From positions 124,001-188,000 of the forward strand of contig NZ_VOIW01000003.1 in assembly GCF_009659625.1 (NCBI RefSeq): DNA of 64,000 nucleotides, read 5' to 3'. Origin of the DNA: Pseudomonas haemolytica. Its GTDB lineage: Bacteria; Pseudomonadota; Gammaproteobacteria; Pseudomonadales; Pseudomonadaceae. The translations under genes were made by a program, and so were the position numbers. The notes under the pieces are model-generated. The model had not been told where the DNA came from. It did no database searches and was given only the letters and a program-made list of their open reading frames with translations. Below are positions 10,078 to 21,929 of the stretch, one piece after another; the stretch's first letter is position 1; every line of letters begins with the position of its first letter.

Positions 10078-10548
10078 GTGAACATTAATGCAACCCTGAT
10101 TGGCCAATCCGTTGCGTTCTTCATTTTTGTAGTGTTTTGCATGAAGTTCGTGTGGCCTCCGGTCATCGCGGCTTTGCACGAACGTCAGAAGAAGATCGCG
10201 GATGGTTTGGACGCTGCCAGCCGTGCAGCTCGCGACCTGGAGTTGGCCCACGAGAAAGTGGGTCAGCAACTGCGCGAAGCTAAAGCACAGGCAGCTGAAA
10301 TCATTGAGCAAGCCAAGAAACGCGGTAACCAGATCGTCGAAGAGGCTGTTGAAAAAGCCCGCGTCGAAGCTGACCGTGTGAAGGCTTCGGCTCATGCCGA
10401 GATCGAACAGGAACTGAACGGCGTCAAAGACGCGCTGCGTGCCCAACTGGGTGCTCTGGCGGTCGGCGGTGCTGAGAAGATCCTCGGTGCCACAATCGAT
10501 CAAAACGCGCACGCGGAGCTGGTTGACAAACTGGCTGCTGAAATTTAA
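10078..10548 (+). CDS. atpF: F0F1 ATP synthase subunit b
   Basis: Peripheral stalk subunit linking Fo to F1. 156 residues: one N-terminal membrane helix ([19 protein letters not shown]), then a long charged helix that forms the dimeric coiled coil. It begins with GTG, giving [14 protein letters not shown] as in related proteins. atpH follows after 12 bp. Confidence 0.96.
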   Translation: MNINATLIGQSVAFFIFVVFCMKFVWPPVIAALHERQKKIADGLDAASRAARDLELAHEKVGQQLREAKAQAAEIIEQAKKRGNQIVEEAVEKARVEADRVKASAHAEIEQELNGVKDALRAQLGALAVGGAEKILGATIDQNAHAELVDKLAAEI

Positions 10549-10560
10549 GCGAGGGCGATC

Positions 10561-11097
10561 ATGGCAGAACTGACCACGTTGGCCCGACCTTACGCTAAGG
10601 CAGCCTTCGAGCACGCCCAGGCCCACCAGCAGCTGGCCTCTTGGTCAGCCATGCTCGGCCTGGCTGCAGCAGTGTCGCAAGACGACACCATGCAGCGCGT
10701 GCTCAAGGCCCCGCGCCTGACGAGCGCAGACAAGGCCGCCACTTTTATTGAAGTGTGCGGCGACAAGTTTGATGTGAAAGTGCAGAACTTCATCCACGTC
10801 ATTGCCGAAAACGACCGTCTCCCGCTATTGCCGGAGATCGCCGCTCTGTTCGACCTGTACAAGGCCGAAGCAGAGAAATCGGTAGACGTTGAAGTGACCA
10901 GTGCTTTTGCATTGAACCAAGAACAGCAAGACAAACTCGCCAAGGTTCTCAGTGCACGACTCAATCGGGAAGTGCGCCTGCAAGCTTCGGAGGACGCATC
11001 CCTGATTGGTGGTGTCGTTATCCGTGCCGGCGACCTGGTTATCGATGGCTCGATTCGCGGCAAAATCGCGAAACTTGCCGAAGCATTGAAATCTTGA
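10561..11097 (+). CDS. atpH: F0F1 ATP synthase subunit delta
   Basis: Delta (OSCP-like) subunit capping the alpha3beta3 head and binding subunit b. 178 residues, normal length. Starts [15 protein letters not shown] and ends in the conserved [20 protein letters not shown] region. Seventh of the co-directional atp genes by function, between atpF and atpA. Confidence 0.96.
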   Translation: MAELTTLARPYAKAAFEHAQAHQQLASWSAMLGLAAAVSQDDTMQRVLKAPRLTSADKAATFIEVCGDKFDVKVQNFIHVIAENDRLPLLPEIAALFDLYKAEAEKSVDVEVTSAFALNQEQQDKLAKVLSARLNREVRLQASEDASLIGGVVIRAGDLVIDGSIRGKIAKLAEALKS

Positions 11098-11118
11098 GTT
11101 TGAAGGGGCAGCAGAGCA

Positions 11119-12663
11119 ATGCAGCAACTCAATCCTTCCGAAATAAGTGAAATTATCAAGGGCCGCATCGACAAGCTCGATGTGACCTCCCAAGCCCGTA
11201 ACGAAGGCACTGTCGTCAGCGTATCTGACGGCATCGTGCGGATTCACGGTCTGGCCGACGTTATGTACGGCGAGATGATCGAGTTTCCGGGCGGCGTCTA
11301 CGGTATGGCCCTCAACCTGGAGCAAGACTCCGTAGGTGCCGTTGTATTGGGCGCGTACACCAGTCTGGCTGAAGGCATGAGCGCCAAGTGCACCGGCCGC
11401 ATCCTGGAGGTTCCAGTTGGTAAGGAACTGCTGGGTCGCGTAGTCGACGCACTGGGTAACCCTGTTGACGGCAAAGGTCCACTGGGCAACACCGAGACCG
11501 ACGCGGTCGAGAAAGTTGCTCCAGGCGTGATCTGGCGTAAGTCGGTAGACCAGCCTGTACAGACTGGCTACAAGGCTGTTGATGCCATGATCCCAGTCGG
11601 CCGTGGCCAGCGTGAGCTGATCATCGGTGACCGTCAGATCGGTAAAACCGCCCTGGCGATCGACGCGATCATCAACCAGAAAGACAGCGGCATTTTCTGC
11701 GTCTACGTAGCCATTGGTCAGAAGCAATCGACCATCGCCAACGTGGTTCGCAAGCTGGAAGAAAACGGCGCCCTGGCCAACACGATCATCGTGGCTGCCA
11801 GTGCTTCGGAATCTCCTGCGCTGCAGTTCCTGGCACCGTACTCCGGTTGCACCATGGGTGAATTCTTCCGCGACCGCGGTGAAGACGCGCTGATCGTTTA
11901 TGACGATCTGTCCAAGCAAGCAGTGGCTTACCGCCAGATTTCCCTGCTGCTGCGCCGTCCACCAGGCCGTGAAGCTTACCCAGGCGACGTGTTCTATCTC
12001 CACTCCCGTCTGCTGGAGCGCGCATCCCGCGTTTCGGAAGAGTACGTAGAGAAGTTCACCAACGGCGCAGTGACCGGCAAAACCGGTTCCCTGACCGCAC
12101 TGCCGATCATCGAAACCCAGGCTGGCGACGTTTCCGCGTTCGTTCCGACCAACGTGATTTCCATCACTGACGGTCAGATCTTCCTGGAATCGGCCATGTT
12201 CAACTCCGGGATCCGTCCTGCAGTGAACGCCGGTGTTTCGGTATCCCGTGTGGGTGGTGCCGCTCAGACCAAGATCATCAAGAAGCTCTCCGGTGGTATC
12301 CGTACCGCTCTGGCTCAGTACCGTGAACTGGCGGCATTCGCCCAGTTCGCTTCTGACCTGGACGAAGCGACCCGTAAGCAACTTGAGCATGGTCAGCGCG
12401 TTACCGAGCTGATGAAGCAGAAGCAATACGCCCCAATGTCGATCGCTGACATGGCGTTGTCGCTGTATGCCGCTGAGCGTGGGTTCCTGACCGACGTTGA
12501 AATCGCCAAGGTCGGCAGCTTTGAACAAGCGCTGATTGCTTACTTCAACCGCGATCACGCCGAATTGATGGCGAAGATCAACGTGAAGGGTGACTTCAAT
12601 GACGATATCGACGCTGGCATGAAAGCCGGTATCGAGAAGTTCAAGGCCACCCAAACCTGGTAA
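11119..12663 (+). CDS. atpA: F0F1 ATP synthase subunit alpha
   Basis: Regulatory nucleotide-binding subunit of the F1 head. 514 residues. The P-loop is seen as GDRQIGKTA, with the beta-barrel N-terminal domain ([16 protein letters not shown]) and the family signature [15 protein letters not shown] stem-loop follows the stop in the 50-bp gap before atpG. Confidence 0.98.
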   Translation: MQQLNPSEISEIIKGRIDKLDVTSQARNEGTVVSVSDGIVRIHGLADVMYGEMIEFPGGVYGMALNLEQDSVGAVVLGAYTSLAEGMSAKCTGRILEVPVGKELLGRVVDALGNPVDGKGPLGNTETDAVEKVAPGVIWRKSVDQPVQTGYKAVDAMIPVGRGQRELIIGDRQIGKTALAIDAIINQKDSGIFCVYVAIGQKQSTIANVVRKLEENGALANTIIVAASASESPALQFLAPYSGCTMGEFFRDRGEDALIVYDDLSKQAVAYRQISLLLRRPPGREAYPGDVFYLHSRLLERASRVSEEYVEKFTNGAVTGKTGSLTALPIIETQAGDVSAFVPTNVISITDGQIFLESAMFNSGIRPAVNAGVSVSRVGGAAQTKIIKKLSGGIRTALAQYRELAAFAQFASDLDEATRKQLEHGQRVTELMKQKQYAPMSIADMALSLYAAERGFLTDVEIAKVGSFEQALIAYFNRDHAELMAKINVKGDFNDDIDAGMKAGIEKFKATQTW

Positions 12664-12668
12664 GCCGC

Positions 12669-12692
12669 AGCGGGAGCCGCAAGGCTCCCGCT
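12669..12692 (+). other. Intercistronic hairpin atpA-atpG
   Basis: AGCGGGAGCC (12669-12678), loop GCAA, GGCTCCCGCT (12683-12692): a 10-bp GC-rich stem closed by a GNRA-type tetraloop, with no T-run. The atpD-atpC gap carries a second hairpin with the same GCAA loop. Confidence 0.65.
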
Positions 12693-12713
12693 TGCTAACC
12701 TGATAGGTGTTAC

Positions 12714-13574
12714 ATGGCAGGCGCAAAAGAGATTCGCAGTAAGATTGCGAGCATCAAAAGCACGCAAAAAATTACCAGCGCCATGGAAAAAGTGGCGGTC
12801 AGCAAAATGCGCAAGGCACAAATGCGCATGGCTGCTAGCCGTCCTTATGCGGAGCGTATCCGCCAGGTAATTGGGCATCTGGCCAACGCCAACCCGGAAT
12901 ACCGCCACCCGTTCATGATCGAGCGCGCCGTCAAGCGTGCAGGTTATGTGGTAGTGAGCAGTGACCGTGGTTTGTGCGGTGGTTTGAATACCAACCTGTT
13001 CAAGGCCCTGGTCAAGGACATGGCGGTAAACCGCGAAAACGGCGTCGAGATCGATCTGTGTGTTGTTGGTAGCAAGGGTGCGGCCTTTTTCCGCAACTTC
13101 GGCGGTAACGTCGTTGCAGCTATCAGCCACCTGGGTGAAGAGCCGTCGATCAATGATTTGATCGGCAGTGTGAAGGTGATGCTGGATGCGTACCTGGAAG
13201 GCCGGATTGACCGCCTGTCCGTGGTATCCAACAAGTTCATCAACACCATGACCCAGCAGCCAACCGTGGAGCAATTGATTCCACTGGTGGCGACCCCGGA
13301 TCAGGAACTCAAGCACCACTGGGACTACCTCTACGAACCAGACGCCAAAGAGCTGCTTGACGGCTTGATGGTGCGCTACGTGGAGTCGCAGGTGTACCAG
13401 GCGGTGGTCGAGAACAACGCAGCTGAACAAGCGGCGCGGATGATCGCGATGAAAAACGCTACCGATAACGCCGGTGATCTGATCAGCGATTTGCAGCTGA
13501 TCTACAACAAGGCGCGTCAGGCTGCGATCACCCAAGAGATCTCGGAAATCGTCGGCGGCGCTGCCGCGGTTTAA
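12714..13574 (+). CDS. atpG: F0F1 ATP synthase subunit gamma
   Basis: Central rotor shaft turning inside alpha3beta3. 286 residues. Conserved ends are seen: [31 protein letters not shown] N-terminus and the C-terminal helix with [19 protein letters not shown]. atpD follows after 27 bp, a gap without a hairpin. Confidence 0.97.
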   Translation: MAGAKEIRSKIASIKSTQKITSAMEKVAVSKMRKAQMRMAASRPYAERIRQVIGHLANANPEYRHPFMIERAVKRAGYVVVSSDRGLCGGLNTNLFKALVKDMAVNRENGVEIDLCVVGSKGAAFFRNFGGNVVAAISHLGEEPSINDLIGSVKVMLDAYLEGRIDRLSVVSNKFINTMTQQPTVEQLIPLVATPDQELKHHWDYLYEPDAKELLDGLMVRYVESQVYQAVVENNAAEQAARMIAMKNATDNAGDLISDLQLIYNKARQAAITQEISEIVGGAAAV

Positions 13575-14978
<1,404 letters not shown>

Positions 14979-14983
14979 TCCAG

Positions 14984-15001
14984 GCGCCCGGCAACGGGCG
15001 C
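14984..15001 (+). other. Intercistronic hairpin atpD-atpC
   Basis: GCGCCCG (14984-14990), loop GCAA, CGGGCGC (14995-15001). 7-bp stem, same tetraloop as the atpA-atpG hairpin, no T-run. Confidence 0.6.
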
Positions 15002-15022
15002 TCATCAGGTTGAGGCAATCAG

Positions 15023-15439
15023 ATGGCTATGACAGTCCATTGCGATATCGTCAGCGCGGAAGGGGAAATTTTCTCCGGTCTGGTCGAGTTTGTAACAGCG
15101 CACGGTGACTTGGGTGATCTTGGTATCGCCATGGGTCACGCTCCGCTGATTACCAGCTTGAAACCAGGTCCGATCACTCTGACCAAGCAAGGCGGGGAAA
15201 AGGAGGTGTTCTACATCTCCGGTGGTTTCCTCGAGGTTCAGCCGAACATGGTCAAGGTACTTGCCGACACCGTGCAACGTGCTGGCGACCTGGATGAAGC
15301 CTCCGCTCAGGAAGCCGTCAAGGCTGCCGAGAAGGCCCTGAACGAAAAAGGTGCAGACTTCGACTACAGCGCTGCTGCAGTACGTCTGGCCGAGGCTGCA
15401 GCTCAGCTGCGCACGCTCCAGCAGATCCGCAAGAAGTAA
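15023..15439 (+). CDS. atpC: F0F1 ATP synthase subunit epsilon
   Basis: Rotor-associated regulatory subunit that inhibits ATP hydrolysis. 138 residues with the N-terminal beta-sandwich ([34 protein letters not shown]) and a C-terminal helical hairpin. Last gene of the atp operon; a rho-independent terminator follows 35 bp after the stop. Confidence 0.96.
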   Translation: MAMTVHCDIVSAEGEIFSGLVEFVTAHGDLGDLGIAMGHAPLITSLKPGPITLTKQGGEKEVFYISGGFLEVQPNMVKVLADTVQRAGDLDEASAQEAVKAAEKALNEKGADFDYSAAAVRLAEAAAQLRTLQQIRKK

Positions 15440-15474
15440 GCGGCCCCTCCGTGATGCTTTCTGTGTGATTGATT

Positions 15475-15510
15475 AAAAAGGGTAGCCTCGGCTACCCTTT
15501 TTCTTTTTTT
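15475..15510 (+). terminator. Rho-independent terminator of the atp operon
   Basis: A-rich flank, GGGTAGCC (15480-15487) pairing with GGCTACCC (15490-15497), then TTTTTCTTTTTTT. Strong T-tract. It separates atpC from glmU. Confidence 0.92.
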
Positions 15511-15562
15511 GCAAAACACTTCTCTGGTCTGAACCCGGACCGCCCAGGATTGGTAGCCATTC

Positions 15563-16930
15563 ATGTCTCTTGAAATCGTCATTCTCGCCGCAGGCCAGGG
15601 CACCCGCATGCGTTCCGCTCTGCCCAAGGTGCTGCACCCGGTCGCGGGAAACTCCATGCTGGGCCATGTTATCCACAGCGCCCGGCAGTTGGATCCGCAA
15701 CGTATTCACGTGGTAATCGGCCACGGTGCTGACGTAGTACGTGAGCGTTTGGCTGCGGACGATTTGAATTTCGTATTGCAAGACAAGCAACTGGGCACCG
15801 GCCATGCCACCGCGCAAGCCGTGCCCTTCATCACCGCCGACACGGTGCTGATCCTCTATGGCGATGTACCGCTGATTGAAGTGGAAACCCTGCAGCGCCT
15901 GCTCAAGCACGTAGTGCCCGGCCAGATGGGCCTGCTCACCGTTGAATTGGACGACCCCACCGGATATGGCCGTATCGTGCGTAATGCCGACGGCAAGGTC
16001 GCCGCGATCGTCGAGCACAAGGATGCCAGCGAAGCCCAGCGCGCCATTACTGAAGGCAACACCGGCATTCTCGCCGTGCCTGCCGATAAGCTTGGCGACT
16101 GGATGAGCCGCCTGTCCAACAACAATGCCCAAGGTGAGTACTACCTCACCGATGTGATCGAAATGGCTGTTAGCGATGGCCTGCTGGTCGCCACCGAACA
16201 GCCCCACGACCCAATGGAAGTGCAGGGCGCCAACGACCGCAAGCAGCTTGCCGAACTGGAGCGTCACTACCAACTGCGCGAAGGTCTGCGTCTGATGGCC
16301 CAGGGTGTGACCCTGCGAGACCCGGCGCGTTTTGATGTGCGTGGCGAAGTGACTGTAGGGCGCGACGTGCTGATCGATATCAACGTGATCCTTGAAGGTC
16401 GCGTGATCATTGAAGACGACGTGGTCATTGGCCCTAACTGCGTGATCAAGGACAGTACCTTGCGCAAAGGCGTGGTGATCAAGGCCAACAGCCATATCGA
16501 TGGCGCCGTGATGGGCGAGGGCAGTGACGCCGGCCCATTCGCACGCTTGCGTCCCGGTACTGTAATGGGCGCCAGAGCGCATGTTGGTAATTTCGTCGAG
16601 CTGAAAAATGCGCGTATGGGCGACGATGCCAAGGCAGGCCACTTGGCTTACCTCGGTGATGCGGTGATCGGTGCTCGCAGCAACATTGGCGCGGGTGCAA
16701 TTACCTGTAACTACGACGGTGCCAACAAATACCAGACGACGATTGGTGAGGACGTCTTTATCGGCTCCAACAACTCGCTGATTGCACCGGTTTCCATCGG
16801 TGATGGTTCAAACACAGCAGCAGGTTCTACCATCAACCAGGATGTGGATAAGTCCCAGCTGGCCGTAGCCCGCGCCCGTCAACGCAACATCGACGGTTGG
16901 AAGCGCCCGGTCAAAATCAAGAAAACCTGA
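15563..16930 (+). CDS. glmU: Bifunctional N-acetylglucosamine-1-phosphate uridyltransferase / glucosamine-1-phosphate acetyltransferase
   Basis: Makes UDP-GlcNAc, precursor of peptidoglycan and LPS. 455 residues. The N-terminal nucleotidyltransferase starts with [19 protein letters not shown]; the C-terminal half is a left-handed beta-helix of hexapeptide repeats ([17 protein letters not shown] onward) ending in the acetyltransferase site ([13 protein letters not shown]). A perfect DnaA box lies in its 5' part (15669-15677). glmR and glmS downstream belong to the same pathway. Confidence 0.97.
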   Translation: MSLEIVILAAGQGTRMRSALPKVLHPVAGNSMLGHVIHSARQLDPQRIHVVIGHGADVVRERLAADDLNFVLQDKQLGTGHATAQAVPFITADTVLILYGDVPLIEVETLQRLLKHVVPGQMGLLTVELDDPTGYGRIVRNADGKVAAIVEHKDASEAQRAITEGNTGILAVPADKLGDWMSRLSNNNAQGEYYLTDVIEMAVSDGLLVATEQPHDPMEVQGANDRKQLAELERHYQLREGLRLMAQGVTLRDPARFDVRGEVTVGRDVLIDINVILEGRVIIEDDVVIGPNCVIKDSTLRKGVVIKANSHIDGAVMGEGSDAGPFARLRPGTVMGARAHVGNFVELKNARMGDDAKAGHLAYLGDAVIGARSNIGAGAITCNYDGANKYQTTIGEDVFIGSNNSLIAPVSIGDGSNTAAGSTINQDVDKSQLAVARARQRNIDGWKRPVKIKKT

Positions 16931-16962
16931 GTTATCCAAAATCTCACCAGCAACAAAATTCC

Positions 16963-17055
16963 AATGTGGGAGGGGGCTTGCTCCCGATAGCGGTGGTTCA
17001 GTCACATATGCATTGGCTGACACACCGCCATCGGGAGCAAGCCCCCTCCCATATT
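16963..17055. repeat. Paired REP element (REPIN type)
   Basis: Two inverted copies of a REP unit, GTGGGAGGGGGCTTGCTCCC with flank (16963-16995) and its reverse complement (17022-17054), enclose about 26 bp. The pair can fold into one long hairpin. It lies between glmU and glmR. Related copies occur at 25731, 35041 and 58263. Confidence 0.88.
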
Positions 17056-17124
17056 TGTGTGCGCTATTTCCAAAAATGTCACTTGACGATCTTCCATCAA
17101 TAGGTTTTGATTGCCTTCGTTATC

Positions 17125-17163
17125 TTTCGAAACGAAACTTATCATCACCATGTCGAAACGAAA
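17125..17163. promoter_or_regulatory. Candidate GlmR operator (direct repeat)
   Basis: TCGAAACGAAA occurs at 17127-17137 and again at 17153-17163, spaced 26 bp, the second copy overlapping codons 2-5 of glmR. Tandem TTTCG/CGAAA motifs are common for DeoR-family repressors, so autoregulation is a reasonable inference. Confidence 0.4.
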
Positions 17164-17917
17164 TACACCTCAACGGCGCCACAATATCCTGACCTTGCTC
17201 AATGAACAGGGCGAAGTCAGTGTGGACGAGTTGGCCAAGCGTTTCGAAACTTCGGAAGTGACCATCCGCAAGGATCTGGCCGCCCTCGAAAGTAACGGCC
17301 TGCTCCTGCGTCGCTACGGTGGTGCGATCACCATGCCCCAAGAGTTGGTAGGCGATTCAGCCCAACCCATCTCGGCCTACAAGCGCGCCATCGCCCGTGC
17401 GGCCGTGGTGCGGTTGCGTGAACACGCGCGCATCATTATCGACAGCGGCAGCACCACCGCCGCCATGATCCCCGAACTGGGCCATCAGCCCGGCCTGGTG
17501 GTGATGACCAACTCCCTGAACGTGGCCCGCGCCTTGAGCGAACTGGAGCACGAACCAGTGCTGTTGATGACTGGCGGCACCTGGGACCCGCATTCGGACT
17601 CGTTCCAGGGCCAGGTCGCCGAGCAAGTGCTGCGCTCCTACGATTTTGATCAGTTGTTCATCGGCGCCGACGGCATCGATTTGCAGCGCGGTACCACCAC
17701 CTTCAACGAATTGCTGGGCCTGAGCCGCGTCATGGCCGAGGTTGCCCGTGAAGTGGTGGTGATGGTCGAGTCCGACAAGATCGGCCGCAAGATTCCCAAC
17801 CTGGAACTGCCCTGGAGCAGCGTCCATACCCTTATTACCGATGATCGCCTGCCGCTTGAGGCCCGCGACCAGATCCAAGCCCGCGGCATTACGCTGATAT
17901 GCGCGGCCGTCATCTAG
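17150..17917 (+). CDS. glmR: DeoR-family transcriptional regulator (GlmR-like)
   Basis: DNA-binding regulator placed between glmU and glmS and therefore likely controlling amino-sugar synthesis. 255 residues. N-terminal DeoR winged helix-turn-helix ([35 protein letters not shown]), then a sugar-phosphate sensor domain ([34 protein letters not shown]). The ATG at 17150 is used; a TTG 39 bp upstream would add a non-conserved tail. glmS starts 10 bp after the stop, so the two are co-transcribed. The symbol follows the P. aeruginosa name for the equivalent gene. Confidence 0.85.
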   Translation: MSKRNTPQRRHNILTLLNEQGEVSVDELAKRFETSEVTIRKDLAALESNGLLLRRYGGAITMPQELVGDSAQPISAYKRAIARAAVVRLREHARIIIDSGSTTAAMIPELGHQPGLVVMTNSLNVARALSELEHEPVLLMTGGTWDPHSDSFQGQVAEQVLRSYDFDQLFIGADGIDLQRGTTTFNELLGLSRVMAEVAREVVVMVESDKIGRKIPNLELPWSSVHTLITDDRLPLEARDQIQARGITLICAAVI

Positions 17918-17927
17918 GAGAAACATC

Positions 17928-19760
17928 ATGTGTGGAATTGTTGGCGCAGTCGCCGAACGTAACGTTACTGCCATCCTGATCGAGGGCCTCAAGCGCCTTG
18001 AATACCGCGGCTATGACAGCGCCGGTGTGGCGGTTTTCACCAATGCCGGCAAGCTGGAGCGCATGCGCCGCCCGGGCAAGGTCAGCGAGTTGGACCAGGC
18101 CCTGGCTGGCGAGCCGCTGGTGGGTCGCCTGGGCATTGCCCACACGCGTTGGGCCACCCACGGTGCGCCGTGCGAGCGTAACGCCCACCCGCACTTCTCG
18201 GGTGACCTGGCCGTGGTGCACAACGGCATCATCGAAAACCATGAAGTCCTGCGTGAACAACTCAAGGGCCTGGGCTACGTATTTACCTCGGACACCGACA
18301 CCGAAGTCATCGCCCACCTGCTCAACCACAAGCTCAAGGACCACAGCGACCTGACCACGGCCCTCAAGGCCACGGTCAAGGAACTGCATGGCGCTTACGG
18401 CCTGGCAGTGATCAGCGCCAGCCAGCCTGACCGCGTAGTGGCCGCCCGTAGCGGTAGCCCGCTGGTGATCGGCCTGGGCCTGGGTGAGAACTTCCTTGCC
18501 TCCGACCAACTGGCGCTGCGCCAGGTAACTGACCGCTTCATGTACCTGGAAGAAGGCGATATTGCCGACATCCGCCGTGAAAGCGTGCAGATCTGGGACG
18601 TTAACGGGCAGTCGGTCGAGCGTGAAGCTGTGCAATACCGCGATGGCGCCGAAGCCGCTGACAAAGGCGAGTTCCGCCACTTCATGCTCAAGGAAATCCA
18701 CGAGCAGCCGTCCGTGGTGCAACGCACCCTGGAAGGTCGCCTGAGCCAGAACCAGGTACTGGTCAACGCCTTCGGCCCGCAAGCCGCCGAATTGTTCGCC
18801 AAAGTGCGCAATGTGCAGATCGTGGCCTGTGGTACCAGCTACCACGCCGGTATGGTCGCTCGTTACTGGTTGGAAGAACTGGCCGGTATTCCATGCCAGG
18901 TCGAAGTCGCCAGTGAATTCCGCTACCGCAAAGTGGTGGTGCAGCCCGACACTCTGTTCGTGACTATCTCCCAGTCCGGCGAAACCGCCGACACCCTGGC
19001 CGCTCTGCGCAACGCCAAAGAGCTGGGCTTCCTCGGCAGCCTGGCGATCTGCAACGTCAGCATCAGCTCCCTGGTGCGTGAATCCGACCTGACTCTGTTG
19101 ACCCAGGCTGGTCGCGAAATCGGCGTGGCCTCCACCAAAGCCTTCACCACCCAACTGGTAGGCCTGTTGCTGCTGACCCTGTCCCTGGGCCAAGTGCGCG
19201 GCACCCTCGCCGAAGGTGTCGAAGCCACCCTGGTGGAAGAACTGCGCCGCCTGCCGGCCCGCCTGGGCGAAGCCTTGGCCATGGACAGCACCGTGGAAAA
19301 AATCGCCGAGCTGTTCGCCGACAAGAACCACACTTTGTTCCTTGGCCGTGGCGCGCAATACCCGGTAGCAATGGAAGGCTCGCTGAAACTCAAGGAAATC
19401 TCGTACATCCACGCCGAAGCCTACCCGGCCGGCGAGCTGAAGCACGGCCCATTGGCCCTGGTGGATGACGATATGCCGGTGGTCACCGTCGCGCCAAACA
19501 ACGAACTGCTGGAGAAGCTCAAGTCCAACCTGCAGGAAGTACGCGCCCGTGGTGGCCAACTGATCGTCTTCGCAGATGAGAAGGCGGGTATGACCAATGG
19601 CGAAGGCACTCACGTCATCAACATGCCGCACATCCACGACACCCTGTCACCGATCCTCTACACCATCCCGCTGCAGTTGCTGTCGTACTACGTCGCCGTG
19701 CTCAAGGGCACCGACGTTGACCAGCCACGTAACCTGGCGAAGTCGGTGACTGTGGAGTAA
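17928..19760 (+). CDS. glmS: Glutamine-fructose-6-phosphate aminotransferase (isomerizing)
   Basis: Makes glucosamine-6-phosphate from fructose-6-phosphate and glutamine, the first step to UDP-GlcNAc. 610 residues. The N-terminal class II glutaminase starts MCGIVGAV with the catalytic Cys2; two C-terminal SIS domains bind the sugar phosphate ([29 protein letters not shown]). The C-terminus [13 protein letters not shown] is the family ending. No glmS ribozyme is present upstream; control is probably through the adjacent regulator. Confidence 0.98.
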   Translation: MCGIVGAVAERNVTAILIEGLKRLEYRGYDSAGVAVFTNAGKLERMRRPGKVSELDQALAGEPLVGRLGIAHTRWATHGAPCERNAHPHFSGDLAVVHNGIIENHEVLREQLKGLGYVFTSDTDTEVIAHLLNHKLKDHSDLTTALKATVKELHGAYGLAVISASQPDRVVAARSGSPLVIGLGLGENFLASDQLALRQVTDRFMYLEEGDIADIRRESVQIWDVNGQSVEREAVQYRDGAEAADKGEFRHFMLKEIHEQPSVVQRTLEGRLSQNQVLVNAFGPQAAELFAKVRNVQIVACGTSYHAGMVARYWLEELAGIPCQVEVASEFRYRKVVVQPDTLFVTISQSGETADTLAALRNAKELGFLGSLAICNVSISSLVRESDLTLLTQAGREIGVASTKAFTTQLVGLLLLTLSLGQVRGTLAEGVEATLVEELRRLPARLGEALAMDSTVEKIAELFADKNHTLFLGRGAQYPVAMEGSLKLKEISYIHAEAYPAGELKHGPLALVDDDMPVVTVAPNNELLEKLKSNLQEVRARGGQLIVFADEKAGMTNGEGTHVINMPHIHDTLSPILYTIPLQLLSYYVAVLKGTDVDQPRNLAKSVTVE

Positions 19761-19777
19761 GGCTTACTGGCGTATCG

Positions 19778-19808
19778 AAAAAGGGGCTGTTTTCAACAGC
19801 CCCTTTTT
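19778..19808 (+). terminator. Rho-independent terminator of glmS
   Basis: AAAAA, GGGGCTGTT (19783-19791), loop TTC, AACAGCCCC (19795-19803), TTTTT. Symmetric A/T flanks mean it could also work on leftward transcripts from the lipid operon. Confidence 0.92.
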
Positions 19809-19852
19809 ACGTTTTGGATCTATCGAGGTGGTTGGATTACGCCTGTAAACCA

Positions 19853-19895
19853 TGTCCCCGGCTTGTACCGGGGCTACCCCTCCCACATTTTGATC
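19853..19895. repeat. Degenerate single REP-like element
   Basis: CCCCGG (19856-19861) and CCGGGG (19868-19873) form a short hairpin, followed by CTACCCCTCCCACATTT, which matches the outer end of the REP units elsewhere in the window. It sits between convergent genes. Confidence 0.5.
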
Positions 19896-19921
19896 TGCAT
19901 TGGGTTTGAGAAAGGGGCGAC

Positions 19922-20854
19922 TCAGGTCCACCAATACCGCACAAGATGAAAGAAAATCGGTGCCGCAAAGCACACCGAATCCAGCCGATCCAACATCCCA
20001 CCGTGCCCTTCGATCATGTGCCCCCAGTCCTTCACGCCGCGGTCACGTTTGATCGCCGACATCACAATCCCGCCGGCAAAGCCAAGCAGGTTGATCAACA
20101 GCGCAATCAAGAACGACTGCCAGGGGTTGAACGGTGTGGTCCACCACAGCGCCGCACCGATCAGGGATGACAGCAGAATCCCGCCCACAAACCCTTCCAC
20201 GGTTTTCGACGGTGACAGGTTGGGCGCGATCTTGTGTTTGCCGAACAGCTTGCCGCATACGTACTGCAGCACGTCCGAGAGTTGCACGACGATCACCAGG
20301 TAGGCGATCAGCAGCAGGTTACGGCCTTCGTAGCCGGGGATGTCCAACGTCAGCAGAGCAGGGACGAAGGATACGCAGAACACTGCGATCATCAGCCCCC
20401 ATTGCACTTTCGATGCGCGTTCCAGGAAGTGGGTGCTGTCGCCGCCGAATGAGGCGAGGATCGGCAGCAGCAGGAACACGTACACAGGAATGAAGATCGA
20501 GAACAGCCCATACCAGTCGGCGTAAATCAGCACATATTGCAACGGCAGGGCCAGGTAGAACGCAGCCACCAGGGCCGGGTAGTCGCTGCGCCGGGTCGGG
20601 GTGAGGGTAAGGAATTCGCGCAGGGCGTAGAACGATACGGCGTAGAACAACAGGATTACTGCGCCGGTGCCGAGCCAGAAGGCTACGCCGATCACTACCA
20701 CCATCACCCACCAGGCGTTGATACGGGCGTTGAGGTTGTCGATCACCGCGTTGGGGTTGCCACGGGTGCGCAGTTTGAGGATCAGGCCGATCAGCGAGGC
20801 GATGACCAGGATTGCGCCGATGCCGCCGAATAACATCAGGGTTTGGCTATCCAT
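19922..20854 (-). CDS. CdsA-family phosphatidate cytidylyltransferase (YnbB-like)
   Basis: Predicted integral membrane enzyme making CDP-diacylglycerol or a related CDP-activated lipid. 310 residues, about eight hydrophobic segments. The C-terminal CTP-transferase signature is present: SPSKTVEGFVGG, then KRDRGVKDWGHMIEGHGGMLDRLDS. The ATG at 20854 follows the upstream stop by one base. It is last in a six-gene minus-strand operon with a PlsC-like, a CDP-alcohol phosphotransferase and a phosphatase gene. Essential cdsA normally sits with uppS and dxr, so this is probably a second, specialised cytidylyltransferase. Confidence 0.85.
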   Translation of the reverse strand: MDSQTLMLFGGIGAILVIASLIGLILKLRTRGNPNAVIDNLNARINAWWVMVVVIGVAFWLGTGAVILLFYAVSFYALREFLTLTPTRRSDYPALVAAFYLALPLQYVLIYADWYGLFSIFIPVYVFLLLPILASFGGDSTHFLERASKVQWGLMIAVFCVSFVPALLTLDIPGYEGRNLLLIAYLVIVVQLSDVLQYVCGKLFGKHKIAPNLSPSKTVEGFVGGILLSSLIGAALWWTTPFNPWQSFLIALLINLLGFAGGIVMSAIKRDRGVKDWGHMIEGHGGMLDRLDSVCFAAPIFFHLVRYWWT

Positions 20855-20855
20855 T

Positions 20856-21476
20856 TCAGGAATGCTCCGGGGCAAGGGCGAGGAGGGCGTCGCGGGTGCG
20901 GGCAAGGAATGCGGCCTTGTCTTCGCCGTCTTCCAATTGCAGGGGGGCACCGAAGCTGGTCGTGCATAACAACGGCAGTGGCAGTACGCGGCCTTTGGGC
21001 ATGACCCGGTTGAGATTGGCTATCCACACCGGGACCAGTTCGGCCTGTGGGTAACTTTTTGCCAAGTGGTACAGGCCGCTTTTAAAAGGCAGCAAGCCAT
21101 CTTCCAGATTGCGTGTGCCTTCCGGAAAGAGGATCAGTGAGTCGCCGCCTTCCAGGGCCGCAAGCATGGGCTGCAAAGGGTTATCCATCGGGTCCTTGCG
21201 TTCGCGGTCGATCAGCACGCCATTGAATACGCGGTTGATGATGTAGCGGCGCAGGGCGCTCTTGTTCCAGTAATCGCTGCCGGCCACCGGGCGTGTGAAT
21301 TTGCGCAGGTTCTGCGGCAGCGACGCCCATACCAGCACGAAGTCGCCGTGGCTGCTGTGGTTGGCGAAATAGATGCGTTGTACCGGCACCGGCGCGCACC
21401 CCAGCCACAGGCTGCGGGCGCCGGTGACGGTGCGGGCCATGGAGGTAATCAGCGTGGCGACCACGGGTTCGAACAT
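20856..21476 (-). CDS. PlsC-like 1-acyl-glycerol-3-phosphate acyltransferase family protein
   Basis: Predicted lipid acyltransferase. 206 residues. The two catalytic blocks of the family are seen: NHSSHGD (HX4D) near residue 39 and FPEGTR near residue 117. It lacks a long membrane domain, like many PlsC relatives. Its stop is one base from the start of the CdsA-like gene, so the pair would convert an acylated precursor to a CDP-lipid. Acceptor and acyl donor are unknown. Confidence 0.85.
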   Translation of the reverse strand: MFEPVVATLITSMARTVTGARSLWLGCAPVPVQRIYFANHSSHGDFVLVWASLPQNLRKFTRPVAGSDYWNKSALRRYIINRVFNGVLIDRERKDPMDNPLQPMLAALEGGDSLILFPEGTRNLEDGLLPFKSGLYHLAKSYPQAELVPVWIANLNRVMPKGRVLPLPLLCTTSFGAPLQLEDGEDKAAFLARTRDALLALAPEHS

Positions 21477-21485
21477 GGGGATTCC

Positions 21486-21929
21486 TTATCCGGCGAAAGG
21501 TAGCCAGGGGCTGGCGAGGATGACGCCCAGGGTCAGCAGGGCTTGCGCGCCCAGCAACCAGGCTTGTTTGCGCAACAGTTTGAGGGCGCCGCGACGGCGC
21601 TCGGTCCAGGGCCGGCCAGCCCGCTTGGGTGATTGCAGGTCAAGGGTTTGCAACGCCTCGTCGAGATCTGGCGTGCGTGTGGTATCGCGGGCCAGCAGGG
21701 CGAATAGGTCAGCGTCGAAGGCTACGCGCAACGCCCAGTATTTTTGCAACAGGCCCAACACAATCATCCACAGGGCCAGCAACAGGCAGATCGTTGAAAT
21801 ACTGGCCAACAACAACTGGGCAAGGCCGAACAGTACGCCGAGCAACGTCAGGCCTGTGGATAACTGATCCAGTGAGCGGCCACGGCGCAGCAGGCTGGCA
21901 ACCACCTGGAGTTCCATATCAGCGGGCAT
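21486..21929 (-). CDS. Small membrane protein of the lipid operon, function unknown
   Basis: 147 residues. Two hydrophobic segments near the middle (LTLLGVLFGLAQLLLASISTICLLLALWMIVLG) and one at the C-terminus (LLGAQALLTLGVILASPWLPF), with a basic stretch between (KRAGRPWTERRRGALKLLRKQ). I do not recognise a family. The ATG at 21929 overlaps the end of the upstream phosphatase gene by 11 bp, indicating translational coupling, so it probably supports the same pathway. Confidence 0.72.
   Translation of the reverse strand: MPADMELQVVASLLRRGRSLDQLSTGLTLLGVLFGLAQLLLASISTICLLLALWMIVLGLLQKYWALRVAFDADLFALLARDTTRTPDLDEALQTLDLQSPKRAGRPWTERRRGALKLLRKQAWLLGAQALLTLGVILASPWLPFAG

Noticed and set aside
10825..12726. 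633-codon open frame antisense to atpH/atpA
   Set aside because: Long only because of high GC at third positions in strongly biased genes; the sense genes are certain.
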